Positions 44,886 through 57,272 of a stretch of 64,000 bases of DNA are shown in pieces. Origin of the DNA: Polia nebulosa (taxonomy: Eukaryota > Arthropoda > Insecta > Lepidoptera > Noctuidae); NCBI GenBank assembly GCA_951329385.1, contig OX589600.1:10490861-10554860 (forward strand), given 5' to 3'. The translations under genes and the position numbers were made by a program. The notes under the pieces were generated by a model, which did not search any database, was not told where the DNA came from, and was given only the letters and a program-made list of their open reading frames with translations. Position 1 is the stretch's first letter. Each line of letters starts with the position of its first letter.

Positions 44886-45162
44886 AATTCCCTATGTAGC
44901 CACAGGCGATTAATAAGAGCCTGTTGGACAGCCCGACCTTCCAACAAGTCTCTGTTTGGCCGCCTATTGCTTTGAGCAAGAATACTCAGGCTCTCCGTAC
45001 ACTCATCCTCCTCAGCTGCTCTACGCCGTACACGCATTCTCTCTTCTTGCTCACGCTCTTGATGTGTCAGTTGGGGTACCTACTGGTAATCGTGCCTTGT
45101 TTGCTATATTGTGCAACAATGCACAGGCATTCACTATTTGACCTGCAAAAACAGGATCACAG
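44886..45162 (-). pseudogene. HARBI1-like nuclease fragment, unit C (frameshifted)
   Basis: Same fragment as A, but four extra bases (CTAC at about 45078) in the segment coding KARLPVPQ shift the frame, so the nuclease remnant is no longer continuous. Confidence 0.6.
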
Positions 45163-45285
45163 TGAAGCATGCATGCAGCTAATAATCACCTGAAACAGAA
45201 ACTATAATAAATAAAATACAATAAAAAAAGATAGAAGAAAATAGGAAGAAGGAAGAAAGGAGCTCATGGCTAAAGTAATAACAGC

Positions 45286-45350
45286 CGCACGGGTCGATCC
45301 ACCAGGTTAAGCTACACTTGCCGGGGTTGGTCCATGGATGGGTGACCATC
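45286..45350 (+). repeat. 5S rRNA-like sequence, unit C
   Basis: Same as in A. It is followed by a single copy of the 139-bp segment, which is duplicated only in A and B. Confidence 0.58.
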
Positions 45351-45509
45351 TTTTCATACCGGTTCCTCCGCTGAAGTGCTTGCGCATTTCCTTACGCCGA
45401 TGAATTCATGCGGACCCCGTCATCCTCTGCGGCCATATACGGCTGCAATTCCTCTAAAGAGAAGCGCACGCGAAACACGGCGGGTCGCCGTCCACAGGCC
45501 ACACCCTAA

Positions 45510-45754
45510 GGGTCAACTCACACCAAAAGAGCGTCGAAGCGCAGCGCAGTTTCAGTGTCATATGAATTTTAGCTTTATTTTCATTACTACAATACAATAA
45601 GTATTGTAGTAATGAAAATAAAGCTAAAATTCATCGCATGAGAATATAGAATTCACCGGAACTCCCGCGGCGCCGCGGGCATCCGCGCGACTCGTTCGTT
45701 TGTCTGTACTAAAACTGCGCTGCGCTTCGACGCTCTTTTGGTGTGAGTTGACCC
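45510..45754. mobile_element. Harbinger-type MITE carrying a palindromic insert, unit C
   Basis: Ends and TAA flanks as in A (45507-45509 and 45755-45757), but 245 bp long because of the hairpin insertion at 45562-45634. The core also differs at a few bases (ACTCCCGCGGCGCCGCGGG). Confidence 0.8.
45562..45634. repeat. 73-bp perfect palindrome inserted in the unit C MITE
   Basis: Two 34-bp arms (ATGAATTTTAGCTTTATTTT ... and its exact reverse complement) around a 5-base loop (AATAA). Units A and B read straight through GTCATATCGCATGAG at this point, so this is an insertion. The arms are perfect, implying recent origin. Confidence 0.88.
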
Positions 45755-46118
45755 TAAGACGGCCGGAGATCGTTGCGCGCCCTCCGGCGCCCGAAGCACC
45801 TAATAAAGTGCGACCTACGTTACGTAAGTCGGGCTGGTACCACTCCTCAGTCACACTTTTTGTATTATTATGAGTTTTTACTAAGCCTAACTTTGTCCCA
45901 AAGCAAGGCAAAGGCTTCCCCCATTTTTCCAGCTCTCTCGTGTCTTATTTTCCCGGCGTTACTTAGGCCTGCCTCAGTGACGACGCCCGTTTGACACTCA
46001 CTCATTTAATCTTTATAATTATATCGATTCGACGCCCGGCATTTCTGTGAAGTTGCGCCTGTTATTTTAATTTGAACTTGTATTTTTCACAATTCTTAAA
46101 CATATACCATCTTCAAAG

Positions 46119-46548
46119 AAGCCTGAAGAAGAGATCCGTTGCGCGGAGTGGCACCCCACAGACCGTGCGCGCGTGGGCGTTGTGTTCGAGGGCGGCGTGA
46201 GCGTGCATGACGTCACGAGCGGCGCCGCGCTCGCCCGCGCCGCCGCCTCCGCGCGCCTCAAGTTCACCAGCGGCAAGTGGAACCCGCACCAGGGTCATAC
46301 ACAGGTAAGTAGTCTATGAGGAGAGTGGCACCCCACGGGGTCGTGGTGTGCGAGGGCGGCGTGAGCGTGCATGACGTCACGAGCGGCAATTGATTTATAC
46401 AGGATGATTTATTCTATCCACAGTTCGCATTACTACAAGACATGCACATAAAGTGCTACGACACCCGCGCCGACTGCAGCAAGCCGTCCTGGAGCATCGA
46501 CGACGCGCACAGCCAGCTGGCCAGAGACCTCGACTTCAACCCCAACAG
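46119..46548 (+). pseudogene. EIPR1: EIPR1 exons 1-2 only, copy C
   Basis: Exon 46119-46304, one partial 164-bp repeat unit (46305-46387), then exon 46424-46548 with intact acceptor CCACAG. All later exons are lost through the junction at about 46880, so no functional product is possible. Bases differ from A at a few sites (CCTGAAGAAGAGATCCGTTG). Confidence 0.83.
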
Positions 46549-46880
46549 GTGACTATGGTGTGCTATTGCATTATGATAGTGCAAGTGATGGCAATTCTAT
46601 CTAATAATATAATATCGACCCTTTCCTAAATCACATACTTTTAGCAATAAATCAAATCAAAAATGTTTATTTGTTAGAATATGGTACACTAGATGTTACA
46701 ATATTGGTTCCAGCATATCCTCCCATAATATGGCGTACAAATATTTATATAAAAAAACAGAGCTTTAAATTACTAACCTAATTATGAAAATAACATAGTG
46801 TGATTTTAAAATAGTTTATAATAAATATTGAATTGACAGAAATTGTATTGTAGTAATAATAATGAATTATGTAGTTGCAT

Positions 46881-49174
46881 AATGCAAATATCCAGCAATA
46901 CATGCTAAAAAACCCTAGCCAGAAAATGGACTTGCCTTCAATTTCCACGCACGTAGATAACACCTCTACTGTGCTTACACAACCAAACCTGAATATAAAG
47001 TATTGATATAAAGCGACCTCTCCACAACAGCCCCCAATACGGCCGGTCACCGCGGGGACTAACGACCACAACCCTCCACTCAACTCACTCTACATATGTA
47101 CATACAATGCACGATCCCTACTCTCTAAGGAACGGCTTCTAGAGTTCAAAGACGCTATCTCAAAAATAAACTATGATATTATTGGACTCGCCGAGGTACG
47201 CAGAACAGGCTACAAAATACTGGAAGACAATGATCACATATTCTGCCACTATGGTGAAACCAAAGGCCGTCACGGTGTGGGATTTCTACTAAAAAAATAT
47301 CTTAAAGAAAACATTGAAAGCTTTATTGCAATCTCAGAAAGAACATGCATATTAAATTTGAAATTAGAAAGAACAGACATCTCTATTATATATACAAGCT
47401 TATGCGCCTACCAGCACTGCGAGCGATGATGAGTCTGACATCTTCTACAACCAGCTACAAGAAGCTCTAGAAAAAAGCTACAAAAATGTCATTTTAATGG
47501 GCGACTTCAACGCATGCATTGGACAACGCCAGCTGGAGGAAGAAAGAACTCTAGGATTATACTGTTACGGCAACCGGAATACAAGAGGCGAAAAACTAGT
47601 ACAATTTGCTCTTCAGAATAATCTAACTGTAATCAACAGCATATTCAAAAAGAATACTAAGAATATGTGGACATGGATGTCACCCATAGAAACTAAATAT
47701 CAACTCGACTATATTATGTCTAATACAAAAGAAAAGTTTACGAACATAGATATTATAAACCAACTCAATTTCCCAAGCGACCACCGCCTTTTATGAAGCG
47801 AGTTTCAAATATCAACAACCAAAAAATCTAGAGTAAAATATAACCTAACAAACTGTACTTTGAAAACAATAGATGATGAAAATCTAAAACAGAGAATACA
47901 AGAAATCGAGTAATCGACATGCGCAAATATAGAAATGTACTATTCAAATATAAAAAAAAGCTATAACTGAATCCATAAATACTATAAAGAAAACAATAAA
48001 TAAATCAAGACAAATTATATCCGAAGACACAAGATTACTATTGAACAGGAGGAAAGATCTACAAAATAATAAAGCACGAAAAAAAAAAGAAAAACAGGAA
48101 CTTAGTAACCTATATAAAAGTATACACAAAAGAATCAAGAAAGAGTACGAAACCGACAGACTGAAAATACTAGAAAAACATATATCTGACACTGGAAGTC
48201 TGAAGAAAGGATACAAAGAGATACAAGATATCTTTAAAAAAGTGAGAGTGAAACTAGATAAAACTGGCCCCGAAATAGACATCTGCAGAGGTGTAAGACA
48301 AGGCGACCCCTTATCCCTGACATTATTTATAACTGTTTTACAATACATCATGAAACAACTCAATTGGTCCAAAAGAGGTATAAATATTAGAGGAAGTTAC
48401 ATTAGCAACCTACGTTTCGCAGATGACATCGTATTGTTCTCAGAAACCGCATCACAACTTGAAGAAATGATTAACGAACTTAACTACGTCAGTCGCAATA
48501 TTGGTCTGGAATTAAATATCGAAAAAACTAAAATCATGTGTAACGAGACTCAAAGACCCATATTTGTGGAGAGTCGACAGTTGGAGTATGTTCAAGAATA
48601 CATATAATTTAGGCAAACAAATATCTTTCTCAAAATCAAGACACCGTGACGAATTAAAGAGACGTATTAAAATGACATGGAACAAGTTCTGGAGCCACAA
48701 AGAAGTTTTAAAATCTGATCTACCTTTACATTAAAAAAGAAAGTCCTAGACTCATGTCTTTTACCTTGCCTCTCATATGCAAGTCAAACCTGGATTTATA
48801 ATATGCACACGAAGGAAAGAATTCAAAAATGCCAAAGAGCCATGGAGAGAAGCATTCTTAACTTGAAACTCAGAGACAAAAAACACCACAGCGAGATAAG
48901 AGAAAGGACAAAAGTTATTGATGCGTTAACACACTGCAAGAAACTTAAATGGAAGTGGGCTGGTCACATTGCACGTCAGAATAAAGAGAGATGGACTAGA
49001 AAAATTACTGCATGGACTGGTCCCCCCGGAAAAAGGAAAAGAGGTCGCCCCCTGGAAAGATGGGCAGACGAACTAATAAAATTCACTAACAACGACTGGA
49101 TGAGAACAGCCCAAGATAGGAAAAAGTGGAGTGACATGAAGGAGGCCTATACTCGTCGAGAGGTCCATAACTAA
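46881..49174 (+). pseudogene. RTE-like LINE, copy C (5'-truncated and internally deleted)
   Basis: Begins at AATGCAAATATCCAGC, inside the N-terminal segment, so the upstream part is gone. It carries the same TGA as the other copies, the endonuclease (MGDFNACIGQ at 47497 onward), and then a deletion that fuses KKGYKE to IQDIFKK at about 48222. This removes the front of the RT and the hairpin element found in A and B. FADD remains (near 48420), and the C-terminus 48803-49174 is open. Extra TATA near 47390 breaks the endonuclease frame. Confidence 0.8.
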
Positions 49175-49788
49175 AGTTATGTTAAAAAAAAGATGTATTA
49201 TTACTACTAAGGAATTAAAGAGGCTCATATAAATAAATAAATAAAAAACATCTGCATTGTAATGGAATAAAAAAGTAAAAATGCACTACTAAAGACGAGG
49301 CGGTATGGTTTATGACCTTAGCCTGCCCGAGAAAGGGCGAGGAAAAAAAAAGTAGGCGCCCGCCAATGACGCGAAAGTTAAAATTCAAAACAGTTCCTAC
49401 AATTAAAAAACTTATACTTTGATGGTAAGCATTTACTATATTATAATAAAATGATTTTAAGGATGTAGGTACAGTGAAGTTTACGAAGAAGTAGCAGTTT
49501 CAATTCCTTTCATGAAAGTTTCATCTTTTTTCAGTAGTCTTCACGCTCACGCAAACGCTTTTCTGTGCGGTAAATTGAACTGCTGGATGAATATTTGGAG
49601 GGCCACGGGGACCTCGCCCGTGGCCGACTAAAATCTACAGAGGGTAGTGCCCTCACATCACGCCTTTGGTCAGAGTGCGACAACACACTGAATGCCAAAG
49701 CAGACGGGGGTCAAAGAACTTCCAAAGAGTGGAGCAAGGTCTGTTAGATTCTATCTATAGATATTGTACCTGTGTATTGGTACATTAT

Positions 49789-49907
49789 TGTTGTGTATGT
49801 GGGTACCTATGTGTGCGTGCCTGCACCATTTATATTGTGTGTGTGTCGCTCAGTAATAAACTAGCATCCAATAGCAACGGTGGTTTTACTTATTAGCTGA
49901 CAGATCA
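49789..49907 (+). repeat. Gypsy-3 5' LTR (119 bp)
   Basis: Starts TGTTGTGTATG, ends GACAGATCA, and is followed after one base by the primer site TGGCGACGAGTTACCC. Contains an AATAAA signal (AGTAATAAACTAG). Very short for a gypsy LTR. I read it as identical to the 3' copy, base for base. Confidence 0.88.
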
Positions 49908-50103
49908 CTGGCGACGAGTTACCCACGTTTTAAAAAAAATAAAAAAAAAACAATAAAAGTTTGTGTAAAATGTCGAATATTGTCGGAAATCTTATAAGTT
50001 TCGACCACGACGACCAAGAATGGCCTATATTTAAAGGTCGGCTACTACAGTTCATAAAATTGAACAGTGTTAAAACTGAAAATAAAAGTGCTTTGTTACT
50101 GAC

Positions 50104-53100
50104 CAGGGACCTAAAAACACCTTTATAAAGGTTACAGAATTATAAGTGTTACATATTGAATGGATAACAGAATCAAAAATGTAACACTTTTATATGTGTT
50201 TCTTAATGTGTTAACCCAAAACACTTACAAAAGTGTAACCGTAATATATCTGTAACAGATATAAAAGTGTTAACAGTGTTAATAAGTGTAACAGGTAAAG
50301 GCGACGTTGCCAAATTTACTATTAGACAGTCGCAATCCAGTCGCCGCGCGCCGTCTGTTATATCCGTGCAAAACACGTACTCGAACTATTTAAAATATTC
50401 GCTGCAATGGATCAATCAATCCTTTCTTTAAAAAACCGGCCAAGTGCGAGTTGGACTCGCGCGCAAAGGGGCGAACGTATCACATATTTTTTAAATGGCT
50501 TATAAAAAAATAAAAATCTTTTTAAGTCTAACTTTTACACGAACTTAAAAATACTAATTAAAACTTAGATACATAAGTATTTATGTTTTAATTAGTATTT
50601 GTATTATATTTTGGGGGGCAGGCTAGCAGCAATCAAATTTTTTTTTTTTGGTCGGAAATCCTAAGACTTCTCCTTCTGCCGCTCTAGGTGGAGCAGGAGG
50701 GTGTGTCAGACTCTTACTGACTAAAACCCACCTCTGTTACTTCCTTGCCTGAGTGAATTTATCCGCGACCCCTTGGCATGCAGGCATCGGCCATGATGAG
50801 CCCCGTCAGTGGTGGCTGACATACATCTCTTTGAGGCACGCGTGGGACACTATGTGCCGTCGACTCTCTGGCCTGGTGCAGATCGGACGGCGAGCTACCC
50901 ATTATTCGCCGTCCGCTGGCCCGCGTCTATGGTAGCCGGAGATCGTCCTGTGACCCCCGACGCCCAGGGCGTCTCCTGCGGTGGCTGCGACTGGGGGCGT
51001 TAGGGCCATGCCGTTGAGCCTCCTTCACCCATTGCACCTCCTCCTTCGCAAGCATTAATGCTTCGCAGAAGGAGGAGACTGCTTCCCATTCCCTTTCGCT
51101 CCGTAAAACCGTCCAAGTGCGAGTCGGACTCGCGCGCAAAGGGTTCCGAATCACAAATATTTTTTAAATGGTTTATAAAAAAAGTAAAATCTTTTTAATA
51201 ACTTTTACACGAACTTAAAAATATTAATTAAAACTTAGATACATAGGTGTTTTTGTTTTAATTAGTATTTTTATTATAGTTGTACGCTTATGCGTACCAT
51301 TTTTTTTTTTTGGGTTCGGGAATCCTCCTATGACTTCTCCCACTCTGGGTGGAGCGGGAGGACGTGTCAGATTCTTACTGACTAAAACCCACCCCTGTTC
51401 TTTCCTTGCCTGAGTGACGCCCAAGGTGTCTCCTGCGGCGGCTGCGGCTGCGGGCGTGAGGCCATTCCGTTGAGTCTCCTTCACCCGTTAAGCCTCCTCC
51501 TTCGCAAGCATTACTGATTCGCAGAAGGAGGAGACTGCTTCCCATTCCCTCTCGCTCCGTACCATGGCCTGGACCAGGGCCGGACGCGAGAAGCCGGTGC
51601 CGCCTATCGCATCCACGAGGACACGGCGGTGCTCCGCCCAAGCGGACCAGACCTCCACCGTATGCTCCACCGTGTCCTCTGGAGGCTTATGCGTGCCTAC
51701 TACTATAATATTTAGGCTTGTACACGAAATTTTGGCCGATTCCACTAATTTACGTGATTTTACAGTCAAAATTATGCATTTCTATGAGTTTAGTCAATTA
51801 GTCGTTAGTCAATTTTAATGTACAACATGAAAGATAATTTTAATTACGATCTAATGAATGAGCTAGATTTGAAGCTTGTGTTGCGTATTATAAGTCGAGA
51901 TTTGGGTTGTTTTAATAGATTTTTTATTGCCAATTTTTTGTAATTTTTTTTTTTTTTTGAGAAATGGATTGATGGTGAACTGAAGCACAGATAATATAAT
52001 ACCAGCGTAACTGGAGTTTATTTTTTGCTGTTTAAATTTTACGAACGAGAGTTCTAAATAGCCAAAATCAAAAGCAATTCTTTGCCCATTTTCTCTAAAA
52101 TTTTACTAAGTTAAATATTTTTTTACTCATTTTTTTTTATAAAAATTGTAAAAAGTGATTCATACATTATAAAAACGACTTTTGCAACAATAAATTCAAA
52201 TTTTTTCATACCTTTTATACGTCAAAACGATTCGTAATTATGTGATATTCTAAACGCCTTACAGCAATAATTCATAAAACCGTCGTCGGTTTGTGGTTGA
52301 TTAATCGTAATTATAATAAAAATAAAAAAACTAGCTCATACATTAGATCATAATTGAAATAATCTTTCATTTTGTGCATTAAAACCTTTACAAATACATT
52401 ATTTTAACTTTAAAATCACGTTAATCAGCGAAATCGGTGAAATTTCGTATACGGCCTCTTAAAACAGTGTAAAAGACGTTCACGCCTCAAGCTTTAAAGA
52501 AATGTTAGCGTTACAACTATAACATTTTCAGTTTACGTGGTGTATTTTCGTTTATTTTCTTTAATAACTTTAAAACAGTTTATTTTAAAATTATGAAAAA
52601 AAAATATTTGAGACCCTCACAATCAGCCCTTTAATTTGATATGTCGCAGGTACAGTTTGAAAAACTTTATTTTTAAATTTGCCGATTTTCCCCCCAAAAG
52701 TTACCCCCATATTCCAAATTAATTTATTTACGTTACTTGTCCGTGTTAGGGTCATAGAAATACACCTGTGTAGCAAATTTTAACTTAATCGGGCCAGTAT
52801 ATTCGGAGGAAATTGGCTGTGACAGACGGACAGACAGACAGACGCACGAGTATAAGGGTTCCGTTTTTACATTCGGATGTTCGGAACCCTAAAAATGGCG
52901 CGCGCACGATAGGAAGTAGGAATCGCAACTGCAATATTATGATCGTGTAGTCGGCCTCAACGACGCGCCGTCGCGCGCGTTGTTGCCATACCGTGCAATT
53001 ATGTCTAAAACCATGCTAAAGCTACTTATTTCTGTTACACATATTAACACTTATTAACAGATATAAAAGGTTACACTTTGATTCGGTAACATCATTGTTT

Positions 53101-53187
53101 CTGTTACATTTATAAAGGTTTCTTTTTAAAACAGTTTGAAAAAAACAGTGTTAAAAACACTTATAGCGGTTACAGTTTGAGTCCCTG
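50104..53187. mobile_element. Non-autonomous hAT-type element (3084 bp) in gypsy-3 gag
   Basis: Ends are CAGGGACC ... and ... GTCCCTG, flanked by an exact 8-bp duplication TTACTGAC (50096-50103 and 53188-53195). The 8-bp duplication and CAGGG ends fit hAT. Both subterminal regions (50104-50300 and 53030-53187) are packed with short motifs around GTGTTAAC, TGTAACA and AGATATAAAAG in both orientations, as transposase-binding subterminal repeats often are. No transposase ORF is present. The middle is filled by other repeats (50432-52896). Confidence 0.8.
50432..52896. repeat. Composite dispersed repeat inside the hAT element
   Basis: Begins CCGGCCAAGTGCGAGTTGGA and ends TCGGAACCCTAAAAAT, the two end phrases of a repeat seen in smaller form at 18194-18429. 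The head unit recurs at about 51105 (CCGTCCAAGTGCGAGTCGGA), giving an internal duplication. SINE-like pieces with T-runs and GGTGGAGC-GGAGG phrases are at about 50639-50757 and 51299-51415. From 51800 to 52800 the sequence is AT-rich with nothing recognisable. Confidence 0.6.
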
Positions 53188-54108
53188 TTACTGACACATC
53201 TTTCGGACAACAACTACCGCCTTGCACGGAACTTACTTCACCCTGATGTACTCGAGGAAGTAAAGTTCGAAGATCTAGTTGAAAAATTAGACAAATATTT
53301 CACGCCGAAACGTTGTGTTTTTGCTGATAGAGAGAAGTTTTACGAGGCGAAGAGATCTGATGGCGAGAGTGTCGAAGAATGGGCGGCTCGTGTGAGAGGT
53401 TTAGCCGTTAACTGTGAGTTTGGTGTGGCATTGGATATGCTGCTGCGAGACCGTTTCATACTGGGGCTGGCACCGTGTCGGGAACGTGACCGGCTGTTTG
53501 AAGAGGATGCCAGTAAACTCACTTTTGCAAAGGCGTTGGAGTTAGCTCAACAGGCTGCCTATGCGCGATTGGCGCGATCCGGGGCCGCAGCAACAGTTGA
53601 CATCGCGGCGACAACCGTCAAGGCCACGCAGATCAAGGAGGAACCTGTGTACCGGCTGAGCGGACAGCGCGGGCAGCGCGCGCGCGGCGAGCCGGCCGCG
53701 GCCACCCGCAGCTCGAACAACAGTTCCGAGGAGATTCGTCGGTGTACAGTGTGCGGTCTCAGAAACCACGACGCTGAAAAGTGTCGTTTTAAAAACTATC
53801 GGTGCCAAGTGTGTGGTGTGAAAGGCCATCTAAAGAAAATATGTAGTGCTAAAAAGGGTGAATCACGTTTACATTGCCTGAACACGGAGGAAAATATTTT
53901 GGAGCAAAGTGACTGTGAGGAATGTGAGCTATTTAATGTAAGGTATGTTAGTAACTCGCCTATAATAATAAATGTGTTGATTGACTCTGTGAAGTTAGAT
54001 ATGGAGTTGGATTCAGGGTCGGGGGCTAATGTAATTTCAGAAACGCTTTACAAGAAATATTTTTCCGATCGTTATCTCATGAAATCAAACTTAAAAATGT
54101 GTCTTTAA

Positions 54109-57100
54109 AATTGCCATAGAATCTCGCCCTTGGGATATTTTGAAGGTCGAATTACGTACTTAAACAATACCCATGTCATAAAAATTTTTGTCTTGCCGAA
54201 CGGAGGTCCTCCGCTGCTGGGACGAGATTTTATGTCTAGGTTTGGTATATATTTTACTTCGGATATCAATAACATCCAAACTCAATCTAAAACTGAGCCC
54301 GACACGAAAGAAGTGCAGCAACTTTTATATAAATACTCCGACTTGTTTACTGACGAACTAGGTAGGTTCAACAAATTTGAGGTGAAACTTGTTTTAAAAG
54401 AAGGTACACAACCAAAATTATTTAAGCCACGTTCTGTGCCCTTTGCTTTGAAGAAAAAAGTGGAAGAGGAGATAGACAGACTAATAGGTTTAGGGATATT
54501 ACAACCGATTAAATTTCCTAAATACGGAACCCCAATTGTCCCAGTACTGAAAGAAAACGGAAAGGTTAAAATAGCCGGAGACTATTCCATAACATTAAAC
54601 AAATATTTAGAAATAGATAAATATCCAATGCCTAGGATAGAAGAGGTGTTTGCCAAGTTAGGTGGAGGGGAATGCTACAGCAAAATAGACCTTAGTAATG
54701 CATATAATCAATTTGTCCTGGAAGAATCGTCGCAAGAACTGACCGCGATCAGTACATCAAAAGGGTTTTTCAAATATACACGACTTGTATATGGTTTAGC
54801 AAACGCCCCAGCCATTTTCCAAAGAGCGATAGAATCATTATTAATCGGCATAGAAGGTGTAAGCATATGGTTGGATGACGTTTGTGTAACTGGGCCTACT
54901 AGAAAATTACATTATAGCAGGTTAAACGAAGTACTAAATAGATTAAAAGAAGCCAGCTTAAAATTACATAAAGAGAAATGTTGTTTTCTTCAGAATAGTG
55001 TCACCTATCTGGGCTACATTATAGATAGACATGGATTACGGACATGCCCTAAAAAAACGGAAGCTATTACAAATGCGCCGCGACCAACAAATGTCACGGA
55101 AGTTAGGCGATTTATAGGATTAATCAACTATTATCGTAACTTCATACCGAATGCATCAGCTAAGTTGCACCCGTTGCATGATTTATTGCGTAAAGGAGCG
55201 GAGTGGGAGTGGGGCGAGCGTCACGAACGTGCATTCAATAGTGTAAAGATCGAGCTATCTTCAGAAAGAGTGCTAGCTCACTTTGATCCCGCAGCACAAC
55301 TGGTGTTGACGATTGACGCGGGGCCGGCGGGCCTAGGCGCGGTGCTGGCGCAGCGTGATAGCACGGACGCGCATCTCGAGCGACCGCTGGCGTTCGCCTC
55401 AAGGTCATTGTCCTCAAGTGAAAAAAACTACAGTCAGATTCAGAAGGAGGCGACAGCCATTGCTTTTGCTGTTAAATATTTTCACCAATATCTGTATGGA
55501 TGGCAGGAACCGTTCGTCCTACGACTGATCATCACCCTTTACTCTCGATATTCGGGAAGAAAACGGGTATTTCAATTATGGCAGCTTCGCGGTTACAGCG
55601 TTACGCGATAATATTGTCTGCATATAATTATAACGTCCAATACATTAGGAGTGAAAATAATGTCGCGGCGGATTATTTGTCGCGCTCGCCTTTACCTGAA
55701 CCAGACTGTAGAACAGAAGGACAAAATGATCTGTCTTTTCTAAATTTCTTAGATGCTAACGTCGCCCCGCTAACTTTCAGCGCGATAAAAACAGAAACAG
55801 GTCAGGACGACATTTTACAAACAGTGATTAAATACGTACAGAACGGGTGGCCGCGAAAAATTAATTGTAAACGGGTTCTGCCCTATTTTAACTGTAAAAC
55901 GGATTTAGAGGTTGAAAACGGATGTATTTTTCGAGGCTACAGAGTTGTGATACCAGCGGTGCACCGAAATAGGTTATTACAAGAACTACATTCGGGTCAT
56001 TTCGGCGTGGTAAAAACAAAGAGTGCAGCTCGTAGTAGATTTTGGTGGCCATCGATCGATAAGGACATAGAGGAATGGGTGGGCGCGTGCCACACGTGCG
56101 CCGGCACACGCGCCGCGCCGCCGCGCGCACCCCCAGCGCCCTGGCCGCAAGACTCTGCTCCATGGAGACGCTTGCACATTGACTACATGAGCATAAATCA
56201 ACATGTATATTTGATCGTCGTAGATTCATATAGCAAATGGTTGGAGTGTTTACATATGAGTAGCGGTATTTCAAGTCGGGCTTTAGTAACAAAATTAAAA
56301 GAATTGTTTTCAAGGTTCGGTATACCGAGTGTCATAGTTTCCGATAATGATGTAAAAATAAAGTCAAACGAATTTAAACATTTCTGTGAAATGAACGGTA
56401 TCCGTTATATAACGTCTCCAATTTATCATCCTTCCAGTAACAGGACAGGCCGAAAATTCAGTAAAAACATGCAAGAAAATGATAAAATGTGTAATTAGTG
56501 AAAACAGCCAGCAAAATGTGATTAACGAAAAACTATTAGGATTTTTATTCGACTATCGAAACACACCACATTGTGCAACCGGCAAATGTCCAGCAAAGCT
56601 TATTTTTGGCCGAAAAATAACAACTCGGCTAGACCTGTTACTGCAAGATAATCATAACAATAAAACAAATAATGATAATATAAAAACTAAAAGAACATTA
56701 GTCATAGGCGACAGGGTATGGTTAAAATGGTACACAGCTAGGAAAGAGATATGGACTTTAGGAATGATAACTAAAAAAATAGGTAACCGCATGTTCGAAA
56801 TATTGGTTGAGGATTACAATGTAAACTGTAGAAGGCATATTGACCAGATAAGGAAATATACAGGTGCAACCGTCACTAGAAGCGAGAGGAACGGCGAACG
56901 TGCTGCTGTCGTGAGCGTGAGCCCCACGCAGTCAGCGCCGCCGCCGCGCCCGCACTCCCCGCCGGCGGAGGCGCAGCCGCCACAAATATTACCTTCTGTT
57001 ATTGAATCGCAGGCTGTACAAAGCGAGGCAAATGATATTGAGGAGGAGGATGAGTGGGCTGAGGCTCAAAGCGAAGCCGATGTCAACGATCATATTAATA

Positions 57101-57198
57101 ATCAAGAAGTAGTCGAGGATCGTGGCGATCGTTCCTTTGAACCACAACCTACAAGACCGTCTCGTAGCTGTAAACGTAAAATTAATTATAAGGTTTAA
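54109..57198 (+). pseudogene. Gypsy-3 pol (RT, RNase H, integrase), frameshifted
   Basis: First segment (to about 55520): protease tail LLGRDFMSRFG, RT with GDYSITLNKYLE, the catalytic box as WLDD (near 54871; family norm is Y or F before LDD), and RNase H TIDAGPAGLGAVLAQ. A frameshift near 55520 moves into a second frame (TDHHPLLSIFGKKTG, then integrase HSGHFGVVKTK with the HHCC finger, core D in LHIDYMSINQ, VSDNDVKIKS). A second shift near 56440 leads to a third frame (GQAENSVKTCKKM with the core E) that runs to a stop at 57198. The tail is Pro/Ala-rich and then acidic. All three enzymes are recognisable but cannot be made as one protein. Confidence 0.85.
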
Positions 57199-57272
57199 AT
57201 TGTAATGACTACTTTTACTTGTATTTGTTCTCTATTCTATTGTTTTTATTTTTGAAAATAGTGTCGGAGAAG

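Larger units (their letters stand above)
43073..49190. repeat. Tandem duplication unit C (6.1 kb, internally deleted)
   Basis: Follows unit B directly and matches the left 3.8 kb of the unit. At about 46880 it jumps from EIPR1 intron 2 (equivalent of 13190) to the LINE near its 5' part (equivalent of 22541). About 9.3 kb, including EIPR1 exons 3-5 and PNO1, is missing. The LINE part has a second deletion at about 48222. Confidence 0.9.
49970..54108 (+). pseudogene. Gypsy-3 gag-protease, split by a hAT element
   Basis: The ATG at 49970 starts MSNIVGNLISFDHDDQEW. The frame is cut after KSALLLTD by the hAT-type element and resumes from its target duplication (53188: LLTHLSDNNYRLARN). After the insertion come EEWAARVRGLAVNCEFG (capsid-like), two zinc knuckles (CTVCGLRNHDAEKC and CQVCGVKGHLKKIC) and the start of an aspartic protease (ELDSGSGANVIS, where the usual D-T/S-G triad reads DSG). 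A TAA at 54106-54108 ends this frame; the same frame continues beyond it into pol (ISPLGYFEGRITY), so the stop is probably a mutation. Confidence 0.8.
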
